In this document: positions 35,488 to 42,558 of the stretch, one piece after another | How the letters are laid out: each line of letters starts with the position of its first letter | How positions within the stretch are numbered: the stretch's first letter is position 1 | Assembly: GCF_000472865.1 (NCBI RefSeq) | Contig: NZ_AXAP01000029.1 | Location: 1-64,000 of the forward strand | DNA length: 64,000 bases | Direction of reading: 5' to 3' | From: Bradyrhizobium elkanii WSM2783 | GTDB taxonomy: Bacteria; Pseudomonadota; Alphaproteobacteria; Rhizobiales; Xanthobacteraceae | Position numbers and translations under genes: made by a program | The notes under the pieces: generated by a model | Told to the model about the DNA's origin: nothing | Database searches by the model: none | Seen by the model: only the letters and a program-made list of their open reading frames with translations

Positions 35488-36634
35488 GCTTCGGCCCCGA
35501 TGCGAGATCGGTGGCGATATTCATCATGGCGATGACGCCGGTCAGATGTTCATCGTCAGCCTGGAACAGGATACGGCGGTTGCGATGATCGGGATGGAGC
35601 GCGATGCTGCTCGCACGGAACGAGTTCAGCATCGTCTTCATGAACTGTCCGTTGATTCCAAAGGCGTCGATCTCGCCGTTGATCGTGGCCTCGACCACGT
35701 CCACGCTGCCGCCGGTCTGGCTGCCGACCGCGATCACAAAGCCGTCTTCCGAACCGGCGCACTGCAAGCGATGGCCCAATTCCTTCGATGCGAAGGTTTC
35801 GAGCAGCGCGACGGTGTTCGCACACGACTCGCGGCTGACGACGATGTTCTCCGACACCGGGTTCGAGACGAGCGGCAGGTAGTTCGGATACGTGCCGACC
35901 AGCAACGAAGAGCAGAAACGAGTCGCGTCGGTGTAGAAGAAGATCGAGCTTGAGTTGACGACGACATTCACTACGTCGGCGCTGCGGAAGAGACGCAGCA
36001 CGGAGTTGACCGTCTCAGACGAGAGGATCACGCCGGGGCGGTTGTCGTTCAGCGGCATGTCGTCGGCACCATCGGGCGCAGGAACCGTCGCCTTGAACAG
36101 GATCGTGCCGGTGGTGCCAACGGCGGCCAGGCGCTTGCCGTTCTCGGCGACATGCAGGAAGACGCCTGCCATCGGCGAGTTCGGAATGCTGGCAAGCGCC
36201 TGGGCGGTGTGGCCGAACAGCCGGACGAGATCAGCGCCTTCGATGGCGAACTGCGCGCCGTCCATCGTGTATTCGCGAGCAGGCCAGTCTTCTGCGGCGA
36301 GCGTCGGGAAGGTGGTGCGCGATCGCCCCGCCTTGACGATCAACTCATACTTCGTCGGGTCCACGCTCACAGAGACATCGACGCCCTTCCGCAGACGGTC
36401 CACGACGGCCTTGAGCTTCATTGCATCGACGGTGGTCGCGCCGCTGGCCTCCACTTCACACGGGCCGGTCGCTTCGACCATCATCTCGAAGTCGGTGGTG
36501 GCAATGGAGATCGCGCCGTCCTGCACGATGATCCGCGCGTTATTCGCGATCACGGCAGGCGAGTTCTTCGGTGCGCTGGAAACGCCACGCGCTACAATGT
36601 CAGCGAGAGTGTCGCGATTGATCTTGAATTTCAC
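35480..36634 (-). CDS. DNA polymerase III beta subunit-like sliding clamp, phage-encoded
   Basis: 384 residues from a GTG at 36634 with GGGAG upstream. Full clamp length (three repeated domains): residues 1-120 with KLKAVVDRLRKGVDVSV and TTFPTLAAEDWPAREY, a central domain with FGHTAQALASIPNSPMAGVFLHV, and a C-terminal domain with GTYPNYLPLVS and FGINGQFMKTMLNSF. The host dnaN must be elsewhere, so this is a phage copy that would tether the replicase. Its place in the leftward repressor-linked block rather than with the replication genes is unusual. Confidence 0.85.
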   Translation of the reverse strand: MKFKINRDTLADIVARGVSSAPKNSPAVIANNARIIVQDGAISIATTDFEMMVEATGPCEVEASGATTVDAMKLKAVVDRLRKGVDVSVSVDPTKYELIVKAGRSRTTFPTLAAEDWPAREYTMDGAQFAIEGADLVRLFGHTAQALASIPNSPMAGVFLHVAENGKRLAAVGTTGTILFKATVPAPDGADDMPLNDNRPGVILSSETVNSVLRLFRSADVVNVVVNSSSIFFYTDATRFCSSLLVGTYPNYLPLVSNPVSENIVVSRESCANTVALLETFASKELGHRLQCAGSEDGFVIAVGSQTGGSVDVVEATINGEIDAFGINGQFMKTMLNSFRASSIALHPDHRNRRILFQADDEHLTGVIAMMNIATDLASGPKHE

Positions 36635-36996
36635 AGAAGGCTCCCTTGCTTGGCCGTATGGAAATGATGGGGGTTGCCGACGTGCGCCTTGCAGTCGTCA
36701 ACGGTCGGATATTTCGGGTTGGTGAAGAGATGCAGCCGGTGCATCGCGTCGTCGTACTGAGCGGCGCGGATCACCGCGTCGATCTCGTCACGGATCGCGA
36801 CATCTTCGAGCGTCGCGAGATGGCGGCGAGCAATCATCGAGTCGCCTTCGCTCAGGGCGGTGTATGCGCGCAGAAGAGCGAGGTAGTCCGCATAGGACAA
36901 GCTCGGCTTCACGGAGCCGCCGCGCATCGGACACTCGGACACCGGCGGATTGGCAGCGCTGCAGTCGCCGCTACAATTGGGGCAGGGCTCACGCAT
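36631..36996 (-). CDS. hypothetical phage protein with N-terminal Cys motif
   Basis: 121 residues. The N-terminus CPNCSGDC followed by a further Cys (SECPMRGG) may bind zinc. Residues 30-95 are helical (YADYLALLRAYTALSEGD; LATLEDVAIRDEIDAVIRA). It overlaps both neighbours by a few bases. Function unknown. Confidence 0.6.
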   Translation of the reverse strand: MREPCPNCSGDCSAANPPVSECPMRGGSVKPSLSYADYLALLRAYTALSEGDSMIARRHLATLEDVAIRDEIDAVIRAAQYDDAMHRLHLFTNPKYPTVDDCKAHVGNPHHFHTAKQGSLL

Positions 36997-37570
36997 GGGT
37001 CAGCACCCCAATTCGCGTCGCCGCGCCCATGAATTGAGCGAATGCAAAGTCGGGCGACCAGCACTCGATCCGAACATCGAGCGGCGTCATATCGTCGGAG
37101 TTTGAGGCCCACGGGGCTGGCGGCGGGGCCATGATTTGCGCGGCCTCCGCAAGACCAATGCGCACGTCGAGCGCCTTGATATGGGCGGGGATAGGCCAGT
37201 CGATGTCAAACCGCTCGGCGATGCAGAGCATCAGCCGGTGCTCAATCGCCTTGTAGTTAGCGAGGTCCGGCTTGATAGGGCGGATGACATCGCGAAGATA
37301 ACCCTCGCTTCCGTCGTGCAGCAGCGTGGTCCGCTGATCGCGAAGCGAGGCACCGCACCTACGGGCCTCGCGCCACATCAGCACGCTATGTTCTGCGACC
37401 GAGTAGAACTTGAGAGTGTGACCGCCGTATCGGCAGTCCTTGGACAAGGCCGCAGCGATGTCGATAATGTCGAGGTCTTCGACCTGGGGGTCTAGCGGCC
37501 AGAATTGCTTGCCGCTGTAGGTTTGCATCCAGTCGCCGCGACGCGCGGCGGTAGCGTTCCGATGGTCCAT
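36989..37570 (-). CDS. HD-domain phosphohydrolase (YfbR-like)
   Basis: 193 residues; GGGAGGGG lies upstream of the ATG at 37570. The HD metal site is visible in FYSVAEHSVLM (first His) and TLLHDGSEGYLRDVIRPIK (His-Asp), with the preceding RYGGHTLKF. Phage proteins of this type are usually 5'-nucleotidases or dNTP-related hydrolases that adjust nucleotide pools during replication. It is the first gene of the leftward block and is preceded by phased CGGATG repeats. Confidence 0.85.
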   Translation of the reverse strand: MDHRNATAARRGDWMQTYSGKQFWPLDPQVEDLDIIDIAAALSKDCRYGGHTLKFYSVAEHSVLMWREARRCGASLRDQRTTLLHDGSEGYLRDVIRPIKPDLANYKAIEHRLMLCIAERFDIDWPIPAHIKALDVRIGLAEAAQIMAPPPAPWASNSDDMTPLDVRIECWSPDFAFAQFMGAATRIGVLTHA

Positions 37571-37617
37571 GATCCGTTGCCCCTCCCGTGAGGCTGCAAC
37601 GGACCATATGGATTTCT

Positions 37618-37660
37618 ATCCGTTATGTCAACGGATGACAACGGATGATAACGGATGAAA
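37618..37660. promoter_or_regulatory. three CGGATGA repeats at exactly 10-bp spacing (putative operator)
   Basis: ACGGATGA begins at 37631, 37641 and 37651, and the reverse motif ATCCGTT lies at 37618. One turn of DNA separates the copies, so proteins would bind on one face. The site lies between the HD-hydrolase start and the repressor stop, 61 bp upstream of the hydrolase ATG. Related CCATCCGT pairs occur upstream of the repressor gene (38515-38532). Confidence 0.6.
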
Positions 37661-37663
37661 AAA

Positions 37664-38377
37664 TCAAATCAATTCACAGGAACCCACAATCCGGTCGAGC
37701 GACTTCACCTTTGACCGGGGGATTTCCGTAATGGCTTCGTCGCCCAAGCAACGCACGCTGATCTTGTCGGGAGAGATCGTAACGACTTCTCGGATGGCGA
37801 CTCGATCATCGGTCTGCCGAACAACTGCGAAGCCACCATGCACAACCGGCTTGCTCGGATTAACGATCACCACTTCGCCTATGCGATAGCGCGGCGCATT
37901 CGTGTCGTCAGGAACCGTGATGGCATAGGCATCGGAATCGCCGTAGGGGGTTGTCCACGTAACGCGACGGCTATCGACCAGCGCGAAGAAGCCGTCAGGA
38001 TCAGTCAGGCCAATTCTATAGAGCGGGAGATGGGACACACCACCGGCCTGCTCGCGCCAGGAATCCCGGTGACGCCAGTCCGGTGATGTTGAAGGCTCGT
38101 TGGTGTCGAGCCCTGCGATTCGTGGGGTATCCTGCTCGCCGAAAAAGTAGGCGACATCAGTATCGAGTACCGAAGCGAGCTTCGCCAGCGATTCGCGTGT
38201 GGGGTTCAGCGACTTTCCCGAAAGCAGATCGTTAACGTAGCTCAGTCCTAGTCCAGCACGGCGCGATGCCTCATTCCGCGACATATGCGCCGCCGTCACG
38301 CGCTCCTCGACACGTGACTTTATAGTTCCGAGCGCGGGATGCGCTTTGCTGCGCTTCTCATCTGCTCTCGACTTCAT
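37664..38377 (-). CDS. prophage repressor (XRE HTH plus S24-like C-terminal domain)
   Basis: 237 residues from the ATG at 38377 (GGAGGGGG upstream); a start at 38413 would add 12. The HTH spans about residues 17-75 (MSRNEASRRAGLGLSYVNDLLSG). The C-terminal domain has the S24 fold signatures YAITVPDDTNAPRYRIGEVV and GGFAVVRQTDDRVAIREV. At the place of the catalytic Ser is Thr or Asn (DDTNAP), and the usual Lys position is Arg, so self-cleavage may be lost. It should keep the lysogenic state by binding operators near 37,630 and 38,520. Confidence 0.85.
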   Translation of the reverse strand: MKSRADEKRSKAHPALGTIKSRVEERVTAAHMSRNEASRRAGLGLSYVNDLLSGKSLNPTRESLAKLASVLDTDVAYFFGEQDTPRIAGLDTNEPSTSPDWRHRDSWREQAGGVSHLPLYRIGLTDPDGFFALVDSRRVTWTTPYGDSDAYAITVPDDTNAPRYRIGEVVIVNPSKPVVHGGFAVVRQTDDRVAIREVVTISPDKISVRCLGDEAITEIPRSKVKSLDRIVGSCELI

Positions 38378-38514
38378 GTGCTTCAACCCCCTCCGTACTC
38401 TACTCAACACCATGGTCGCTTGCCCTCTTTAGACTACGTCTTTCAGGTTAGCCACCCGATCACTCACACCTAGTTTAGTGTCCAGCGACGGACGGACTCG
38501 CACATTTTGTGTTT

Positions 38515-38537
38515 CCATCCGTCGCCATCCGTTGACA
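38515..38537. promoter_or_regulatory. CCATCCGT direct repeat pair in the divergent early control region
   Basis: CCATCCGT at 38515-38522 and 38525-38532 are 10 bp apart and the second continues as TGACA. A related ACGGATGTCA lies at 38619. The region separates the repressor from the rightward early genes, the expected place of the main lytic/lysogenic operators. Confidence 0.6.
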
Positions 38538-38612
38538 CTTCCGAAGCCGGCCGTTAGATAAAGTTCAACGGTTTCAGCAAAAGGTTGCCAACTGATTCGG
38601 CTTAAAACCGGA

Positions 38613-39017
38613 ATGGCGACGGATGTCAAGCGGGTTCCAGAGATGGATTTGGCTCTCGAAACGAAGGAAGCTCTGGTCGAGCGCGTCGGCCTACTCGAAC
38701 GCAAGTTCGCCGACCTGCGCCAATCAATGCTCGCGTCCGTCGCGCTCCCGTCGAACTGGCGGCTGACGCCCAAGGAGCGTGACCTGTTCCTGGCACTGCT
38801 CTCGAACGGCATCGTCACGAAACAGATGGCGATGCTCATTCTCTACGGCACCGCAGATCGGCCGACCCATAGCGTGGACGTGTTCATGTCCCGCATCCGC
38901 TCGAAGACCAAATCCCATTCCGTGAAGATCGAGACGATCAATCGCACTGGCTACCGGCTCGTTGACCGGCTGGTGTGGAGGAAGACTTTGAAGCTCGACA
39001 TCCCCGTCGAGCACTAA
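38613..39017 (+). CDS. winged-helix (OmpR C-terminal type) phage regulator
   Basis: 134 residues. After a coiled-coil N-terminus (LETKEALVERVGLLERKFADL), residues 50-125 form a PhoB-type winged helix without receiver domain: WRLTPKERDLFLALLSNG, HSVDVFMSRIRSKTK and the final INRTGYRLVDR hairpin. It is the first rightward gene after the operator region, so it may be an early activator. Starts at 38613 or 38643 are both possible; neither has a strong ribosome site. Confidence 0.7.
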   Translation: MATDVKRVPEMDLALETKEALVERVGLLERKFADLRQSMLASVALPSNWRLTPKERDLFLALLSNGIVTKQMAMLILYGTADRPTHSVDVFMSRIRSKTKSHSVKIETINRTGYRLVDRLVWRKTLKLDIPVEH

Positions 39018-39029
39018 CCGGGGAGCCAC

Positions 39030-39812
39030 ATGGCAATCTCACTGAAGGGCAGCGTTAAGAAGAAGTCGGCTGCGGAAGACCAACCGATCCTTACGATCTA
39101 TGGCGTGCCGAAGATCGGCAAGTCGTCGCTGGCTGCTGAGTTTCCGCGTCCGATCTTCATCCAGACGGCGGCGGGCGAAAGCGTCCCGGCGGGCATCGTC
39201 GCGGACACCATCGAAGTCCGCACCTACAACGATCTGTGCGAGGCAATCGGCGCGCTGGTCAATGAAGACCACAACTACGCGACCGCCGTCTTCGACTCGA
39301 CGACGGGACTCGAGAACCTGATCCGCTCGGAAGCCTGCGCGCGCAACGGCTGGAAGAACGTCGAAGAACCCGGCTACGGCAAGGGCTACAAGGTCGCTGC
39401 GAGCATCTTCCTCGAATACATCGACGGCATCATGACGCTGCGCTCGGTCAAGCAGATGGCCGTGGTGCAACTCGGTCACTGCGACATCAGCCGCTTCGAG
39501 TCCCCGACGACGGACCCGTATTCGCGCTACCGCGTCAACCTGCACAAGGATGCGGCCGACATCGTTGAAGCGAACAGCGATGTGATCGCGTTCCTCAACT
39601 TCAAGGCTTCCATCAAGAAGGTCGATGCCGGGTTCAACAAGCAGCTTACGCACGCCGAAGGTGGCGGGTCGCGTTGGATGTTCCTCGAAGAGCGGCCCGG
39701 CTTCATCGCTGGCAACCGCTTCGGCATGCCTCCTGAGATGCAGTTCAAGCAGGGGCAGGGCTACGCGGCGCTCGCCAAGTACCTGCCTGCGCCCCTCGCC
39801 GAAGCCGCCTGA
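39030..39812 (+). CDS. Sak4-like RecA-type ATPase (phage nucleotide-binding protein)
   Basis: 260 residues. Walker A is IYGVPKIGKSSLAAEF at about 25-40; the Walker B-like strand is in YATAVFDSTTGLENLI, and KQMAVVQLGHCDISRF gives the sensor region. This matches the AAA_24/Sak4 group of phage annealing proteins that load or act with single-strand-binding proteins. It is followed directly by a DUF669 gene and a PD-(D/E)XK nuclease, the usual recombination set. Confidence 0.82.
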   Translation: MAISLKGSVKKKSAAEDQPILTIYGVPKIGKSSLAAEFPRPIFIQTAAGESVPAGIVADTIEVRTYNDLCEAIGALVNEDHNYATAVFDSTTGLENLIRSEACARNGWKNVEEPGYGKGYKVAASIFLEYIDGIMTLRSVKQMAVVQLGHCDISRFESPTTDPYSRYRVNLHKDAADIVEANSDVIAFLNFKASIKKVDAGFNKQLTHAEGGGSRWMFLEERPGFIAGNRFGMPPEMQFKQGQGYAALAKYLPAPLAEAA

Positions 39813-39846
39813 TCACCGAAACACTCGAACGCCATAGGAGAGAGAC

Positions 39847-40431
39847 ATGGCACAACTGAACGTGAACCTTGCCGACGTGAATGAAAAGGACGCGGAGGGT
39901 GGTGGCGGCGTAATCATCCCGCGCGACCGCTATCTGCTCAACATCGTCGAAGGCGAGGTCAAGCAAAACTCGAAGAAGACCGGCGATCTCTTCGAGTTCA
40001 AGACCGAAGTCATCGAAGGCGAGTTCGCTGGCGTGAAGGTCTTTGGCAACATCAACGTCACCCATCAGAACGTGACGGCGCAGAAGATCGGTCAGGCTCA
40101 GTTGGCGGCTCTCGCTGAAGCGACCGGCATTGGCAAGGCCAATCTGACTGACACCGATCAGCTTCTCTTCCAGCCGTTCTATGCCGACCTCGATGTCGAG
40201 ACTTACAAGGCTAACAACGGGCAAGACAAAGAGCGCATGGTGATCAAGAAGTACATCCATGCGGGCAACGCGAACGAGCCGCCCCCGAGCAAGGAAGCCC
40301 CGGCCGCGAACGACAACAAGAAGGCGGCGACCACCACCCAGCCGAATCCCTCGACTGCTCGCCAGACGCAGAACGGCGGCTCGGCCGCTTCCGGCGCTGC
40401 TCGGCAGATGCCCTGGCAGCGCACCGCCTAA
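39847..40431 (+). CDS. DUF669 phage protein, probable ssDNA-binding partner
   Basis: 194 residues; AGGAGAGAG precedes the ATG. The first 135 residues are a compact beta-rich domain (YLLNIVEGEVKQNSKKTGDLFEF, with a later LAALAEATGIG and FQPFYADLDV), the tail is Pro/Ala/Asn-rich and disordered, ending PWQRTA, similar to the acidic or flexible tails of single-strand-binding proteins. DUF669 proteins next to Sak4-type ATPases are taken as SSB-like factors; binding itself is inferred. Confidence 0.78.
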   Translation: MAQLNVNLADVNEKDAEGGGGVIIPRDRYLLNIVEGEVKQNSKKTGDLFEFKTEVIEGEFAGVKVFGNINVTHQNVTAQKIGQAQLAALAEATGIGKANLTDTDQLLFQPFYADLDVETYKANNGQDKERMVIKKYIHAGNANEPPPSKEAPAANDNKKAATTTQPNPSTARQTQNGGSAASGAARQMPWQRTA

Positions 40432-40448
40432 CGGCGCGCTGGTCTAGC

Positions 40449-40519
40449 GCCGGGGCTCTAGCCCCGGCACCTTCTTCCTTCCCGACAGACTGCAGTCTGC
40501 ATAACGCGCTTCGGCGCGA
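40449..40519. repeat. three inverted repeats in the gap before the nuclease gene
   Basis: GCCGGGGC-TCTA-GCCCCGGC (40449-40468), CAGACTGCAGTCTG (about 40487-40500) and CGCGC-TTCG-GCGCG (about 40504-40517) follow one another. No T-run follows, so simple termination is doubtful; attenuation or RNA processing between the SSB-like and nuclease genes is possible. Confidence 0.55.
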
Positions 40520-40537
40520 ACGACAGAGGCTTGCCTA

Positions 40538-41662
40538 ATGGCACCGTTGCCGAGACCCCATAGCGCCACAACTGAAGCGATCTACGCCGCCTATGCGAAG
40601 GCGCGTAGCCAAGCTTGGGACTCCATCGGCATCTCGATCTCGCTTCTTGGCGAAGAGTGCGAGCGATCCCTTTGGTACACCTTCCGCTGGGCCTCGCAGC
40701 CCGAAGTGATCGACGGCCTGAAGGCCATCACATTCGAGACCGGCGAAATCGAAGAGACGCGGCTGCTCAACGCGCTGCGCATGATCGGCTGCGAAGTGGA
40801 CGATGTCGATGATCGCGGCAAGCAGTATCGCGCTGCGGCCGTCGCCGGGCACGTGCGCGGCAAGACGGACGGCAAGGTGCTCGGCCTACCGGAAGCTCCG
40901 AAGACTTGGCACGTCGTCGAGTGCAAGTCGATGAAGGACGAATATTGGCAGAAGGTGAAGAAGGAAGGCGTCCGTAAGGGCTATTTCACGCATTGGGTGC
41001 AGTTGAACACCTACTGCCATCTATTCGGCTACGAGCGCGGCGTTTACATCTGCCGAAACAAGAACACCGGCGAGGTCTACAGCGAGCGCATCGAGACGGA
41101 TCACGCCGAAGCGATCCGGCTGCTCATGCGCGCCGAGCGCATCGTGAAGTATGCGAACCCGCCGCCGCGTCTGCACGAAGACCCAAATGCGAAGATGGCC
41201 TTCAAGTGCCGGACGATGTGCAACCATCTCGCCATCTGCCATCAGCATTCATTCGCGCGCCTTTCATGCCGCACCTGCATCCACGCAACACCCGAGATGT
41301 TCGGCGACGCTGCATGGTCATGTGTTCGCTGGAATAAGCCGCTCGCGCTAGCCGAGCAAAAGCAAGCCTGTCCGGCTCATATCTTCCTGCCGTCGCTTGT
41401 CCCCGGCGAACTGATCGACGCGAGTGATGAAGAAGAGTGGGCGCTTTACACGCTGCGTGACGGGCGCGAGTGGCGAGACGGCGTGAAGCCAGAGCCGCAG
41501 CTTCGCTACTGGCACCATCCCGAAAGTGGCTGCGTCTTCTCAACCCGGATCGACGAACCGGCTCCCAATGAGCAAGGCGGCATCGACGGCGCGCACTGCG
41601 AAGAGATCGACTTCGCCGACTTCGTCAAGCTCACCGACCACTACGCATCACAAGGGGATTGA
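40538..41662 (+). CDS. PD-(D/E)XK phage exonuclease/Cas4-like nuclease
   Basis: 374 residues. The nuclease core has an N-terminal RSLWYTFRWAS segment, GHVRGKTDGKVLGLP (Asp), and WHVVECKSMKDEYW (E-x-K), then YFTHWVQLNTYCHLF as helix. Cys residues in the C-terminal half (CRTMCNHLAIC, CRTCIHA, CPAH) could bind zinc or an Fe-S cluster as in Cas4/AddB. It is probably the 5'-3' exonuclease of the phage recombination system with the preceding ATPase and DUF669 proteins. Confidence 0.78.
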   Translation: MAPLPRPHSATTEAIYAAYAKARSQAWDSIGISISLLGEECERSLWYTFRWASQPEVIDGLKAITFETGEIEETRLLNALRMIGCEVDDVDDRGKQYRAAAVAGHVRGKTDGKVLGLPEAPKTWHVVECKSMKDEYWQKVKKEGVRKGYFTHWVQLNTYCHLFGYERGVYICRNKNTGEVYSERIETDHAEAIRLLMRAERIVKYANPPPRLHEDPNAKMAFKCRTMCNHLAICHQHSFARLSCRTCIHATPEMFGDAAWSCVRWNKPLALAEQKQACPAHIFLPSLVPGELIDASDEEEWALYTLRDGREWRDGVKPEPQLRYWHHPESGCVFSTRIDEPAPNEQGGIDGAHCEEIDFADFVKLTDHYASQGD

Positions 41663-41668
41663 CGCGCG

Positions 41669-41920
41669 ATGTCTGTGTTTCCGTTCAAGACCCGCTTCAT
41701 CGAGACGAAGCGCGGCCAGTGCATGTTCTTCCTGCCGGGAGAGTCCAGCATGGAAGGCCTCGTGTGCGGCGCGCCGACCGAGAAGTCTTTCTGCGACTGC
41801 CATCACAAGGCGACGCATCAGCCCCTCAAGGACAGCAAAGTCTACTACCTCGACGCTTCGTCGGTGGCATCTCACGGCGGCGATGATCATGAGCCCGATC
41901 TGACGGAGATGTTGTCGTGA
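41669..41920 (+). CDS. small Cys/His phage protein
   Basis: 83 residues. VCGAPTEKSFCDCHHKATH has Cys and His spaced like a small zinc knuckle, reminiscent of GcrA-type C-termini, but the rest does not match and I do not name it. It is packed between the nuclease and the methylase, overlapping the latter by 4 bp. Confidence 0.55.
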   Translation: MSVFPFKTRFIETKRGQCMFFLPGESSMEGLVCGAPTEKSFCDCHHKATHQPLKDSKVYYLDASSVASHGGDDHEPDLTEMLS

Positions 41921-42558
41921 GGTTTCCGCTGATTTACGCCGATCCGGCGTGGACCTTCGAGACGTGGTCTGAAGAAGGCAAGGATCACTCGCCCGAGCAG
42001 CACTATGACTGCATGTCGCTCGCCGATATCCAGGCATTGCCGGTTGGCGAGATAGCGGCCGAAGACTCCGGCTGCCTCATGTGGTGCGTCGATCCGCTGC
42101 TCGACAAGGGCATTGAGACGCTGAAGCGGTGGGGCTTCAACTACTGCACGGTCGGCTTCTACTACGTCAAAGTCGGTCGCGGACTGCGCCCACACAAGGG
42201 CATGGGCTATTGGACTCGCGCCAATCCCGAGATTTGCATCTTCGGAACCAAAGGTCGGCCGAAGCGCAAGGGCAAGGATGTCGCGCGGCTGATCCTCGAA
42301 ATGGACCCCGACGACAAGGTGATGCTCTCGCCGCGTGGCGAGCACTCGCAGAAGCCGCTCGAAGCCTACAGCCGCATCGAGCGCCTGATCGACGGTCCAT
42401 ACCTCGAAATATTCGCCCGTCATGCTCGCGGTGGCTGGCACCAATGGGGCAACGAAGTCGGCAAGACCGGCGGCACCCCGAACCTCGTTCACCTTCCCAA
42501 CTATCCGGCTCGCGCTTCCAACGACAACTTACTCTTCGGTGCGGCCAATGGCATTTGA
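41917..42558 (+). CDS. MT-A70 family adenine-N6 DNA methyltransferase
   Basis: 213 residues from a GTG overlapping the previous stop. The catalytic motif is LIYADPAWTFETW, i.e. DPAW in place of the canonical DPPW. Other family segments are CLMWCVDPLLDKGIETLKRWGF, KGMGYWTRANPEICIFGTKG and, at the C-terminus, EHSQKPLEAYSRIERLIDGPYLEIFARH. It would methylate phage DNA and protect it from restriction, or act on the host. The target site is not readable. Confidence 0.88.
   Translation: MRFPLIYADPAWTFETWSEEGKDHSPEQHYDCMSLADIQALPVGEIAAEDSGCLMWCVDPLLDKGIETLKRWGFNYCTVGFYYVKVGRGLRPHKGMGYWTRANPEICIFGTKGRPKRKGKDVARLILEMDPDDKVMLSPRGEHSQKPLEAYSRIERLIDGPYLEIFARHARGGWHQWGNEVGKTGGTPNLVHLPNYPARASNDNLLFGAANGI

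Noticed and set aside
37618..37660. CRISPR-like array from the CGGATG repeats
   Set aside because: Repeats are only 8 bp at 10-bp spacing with no spacers and no cas genes; an operator is more likely.
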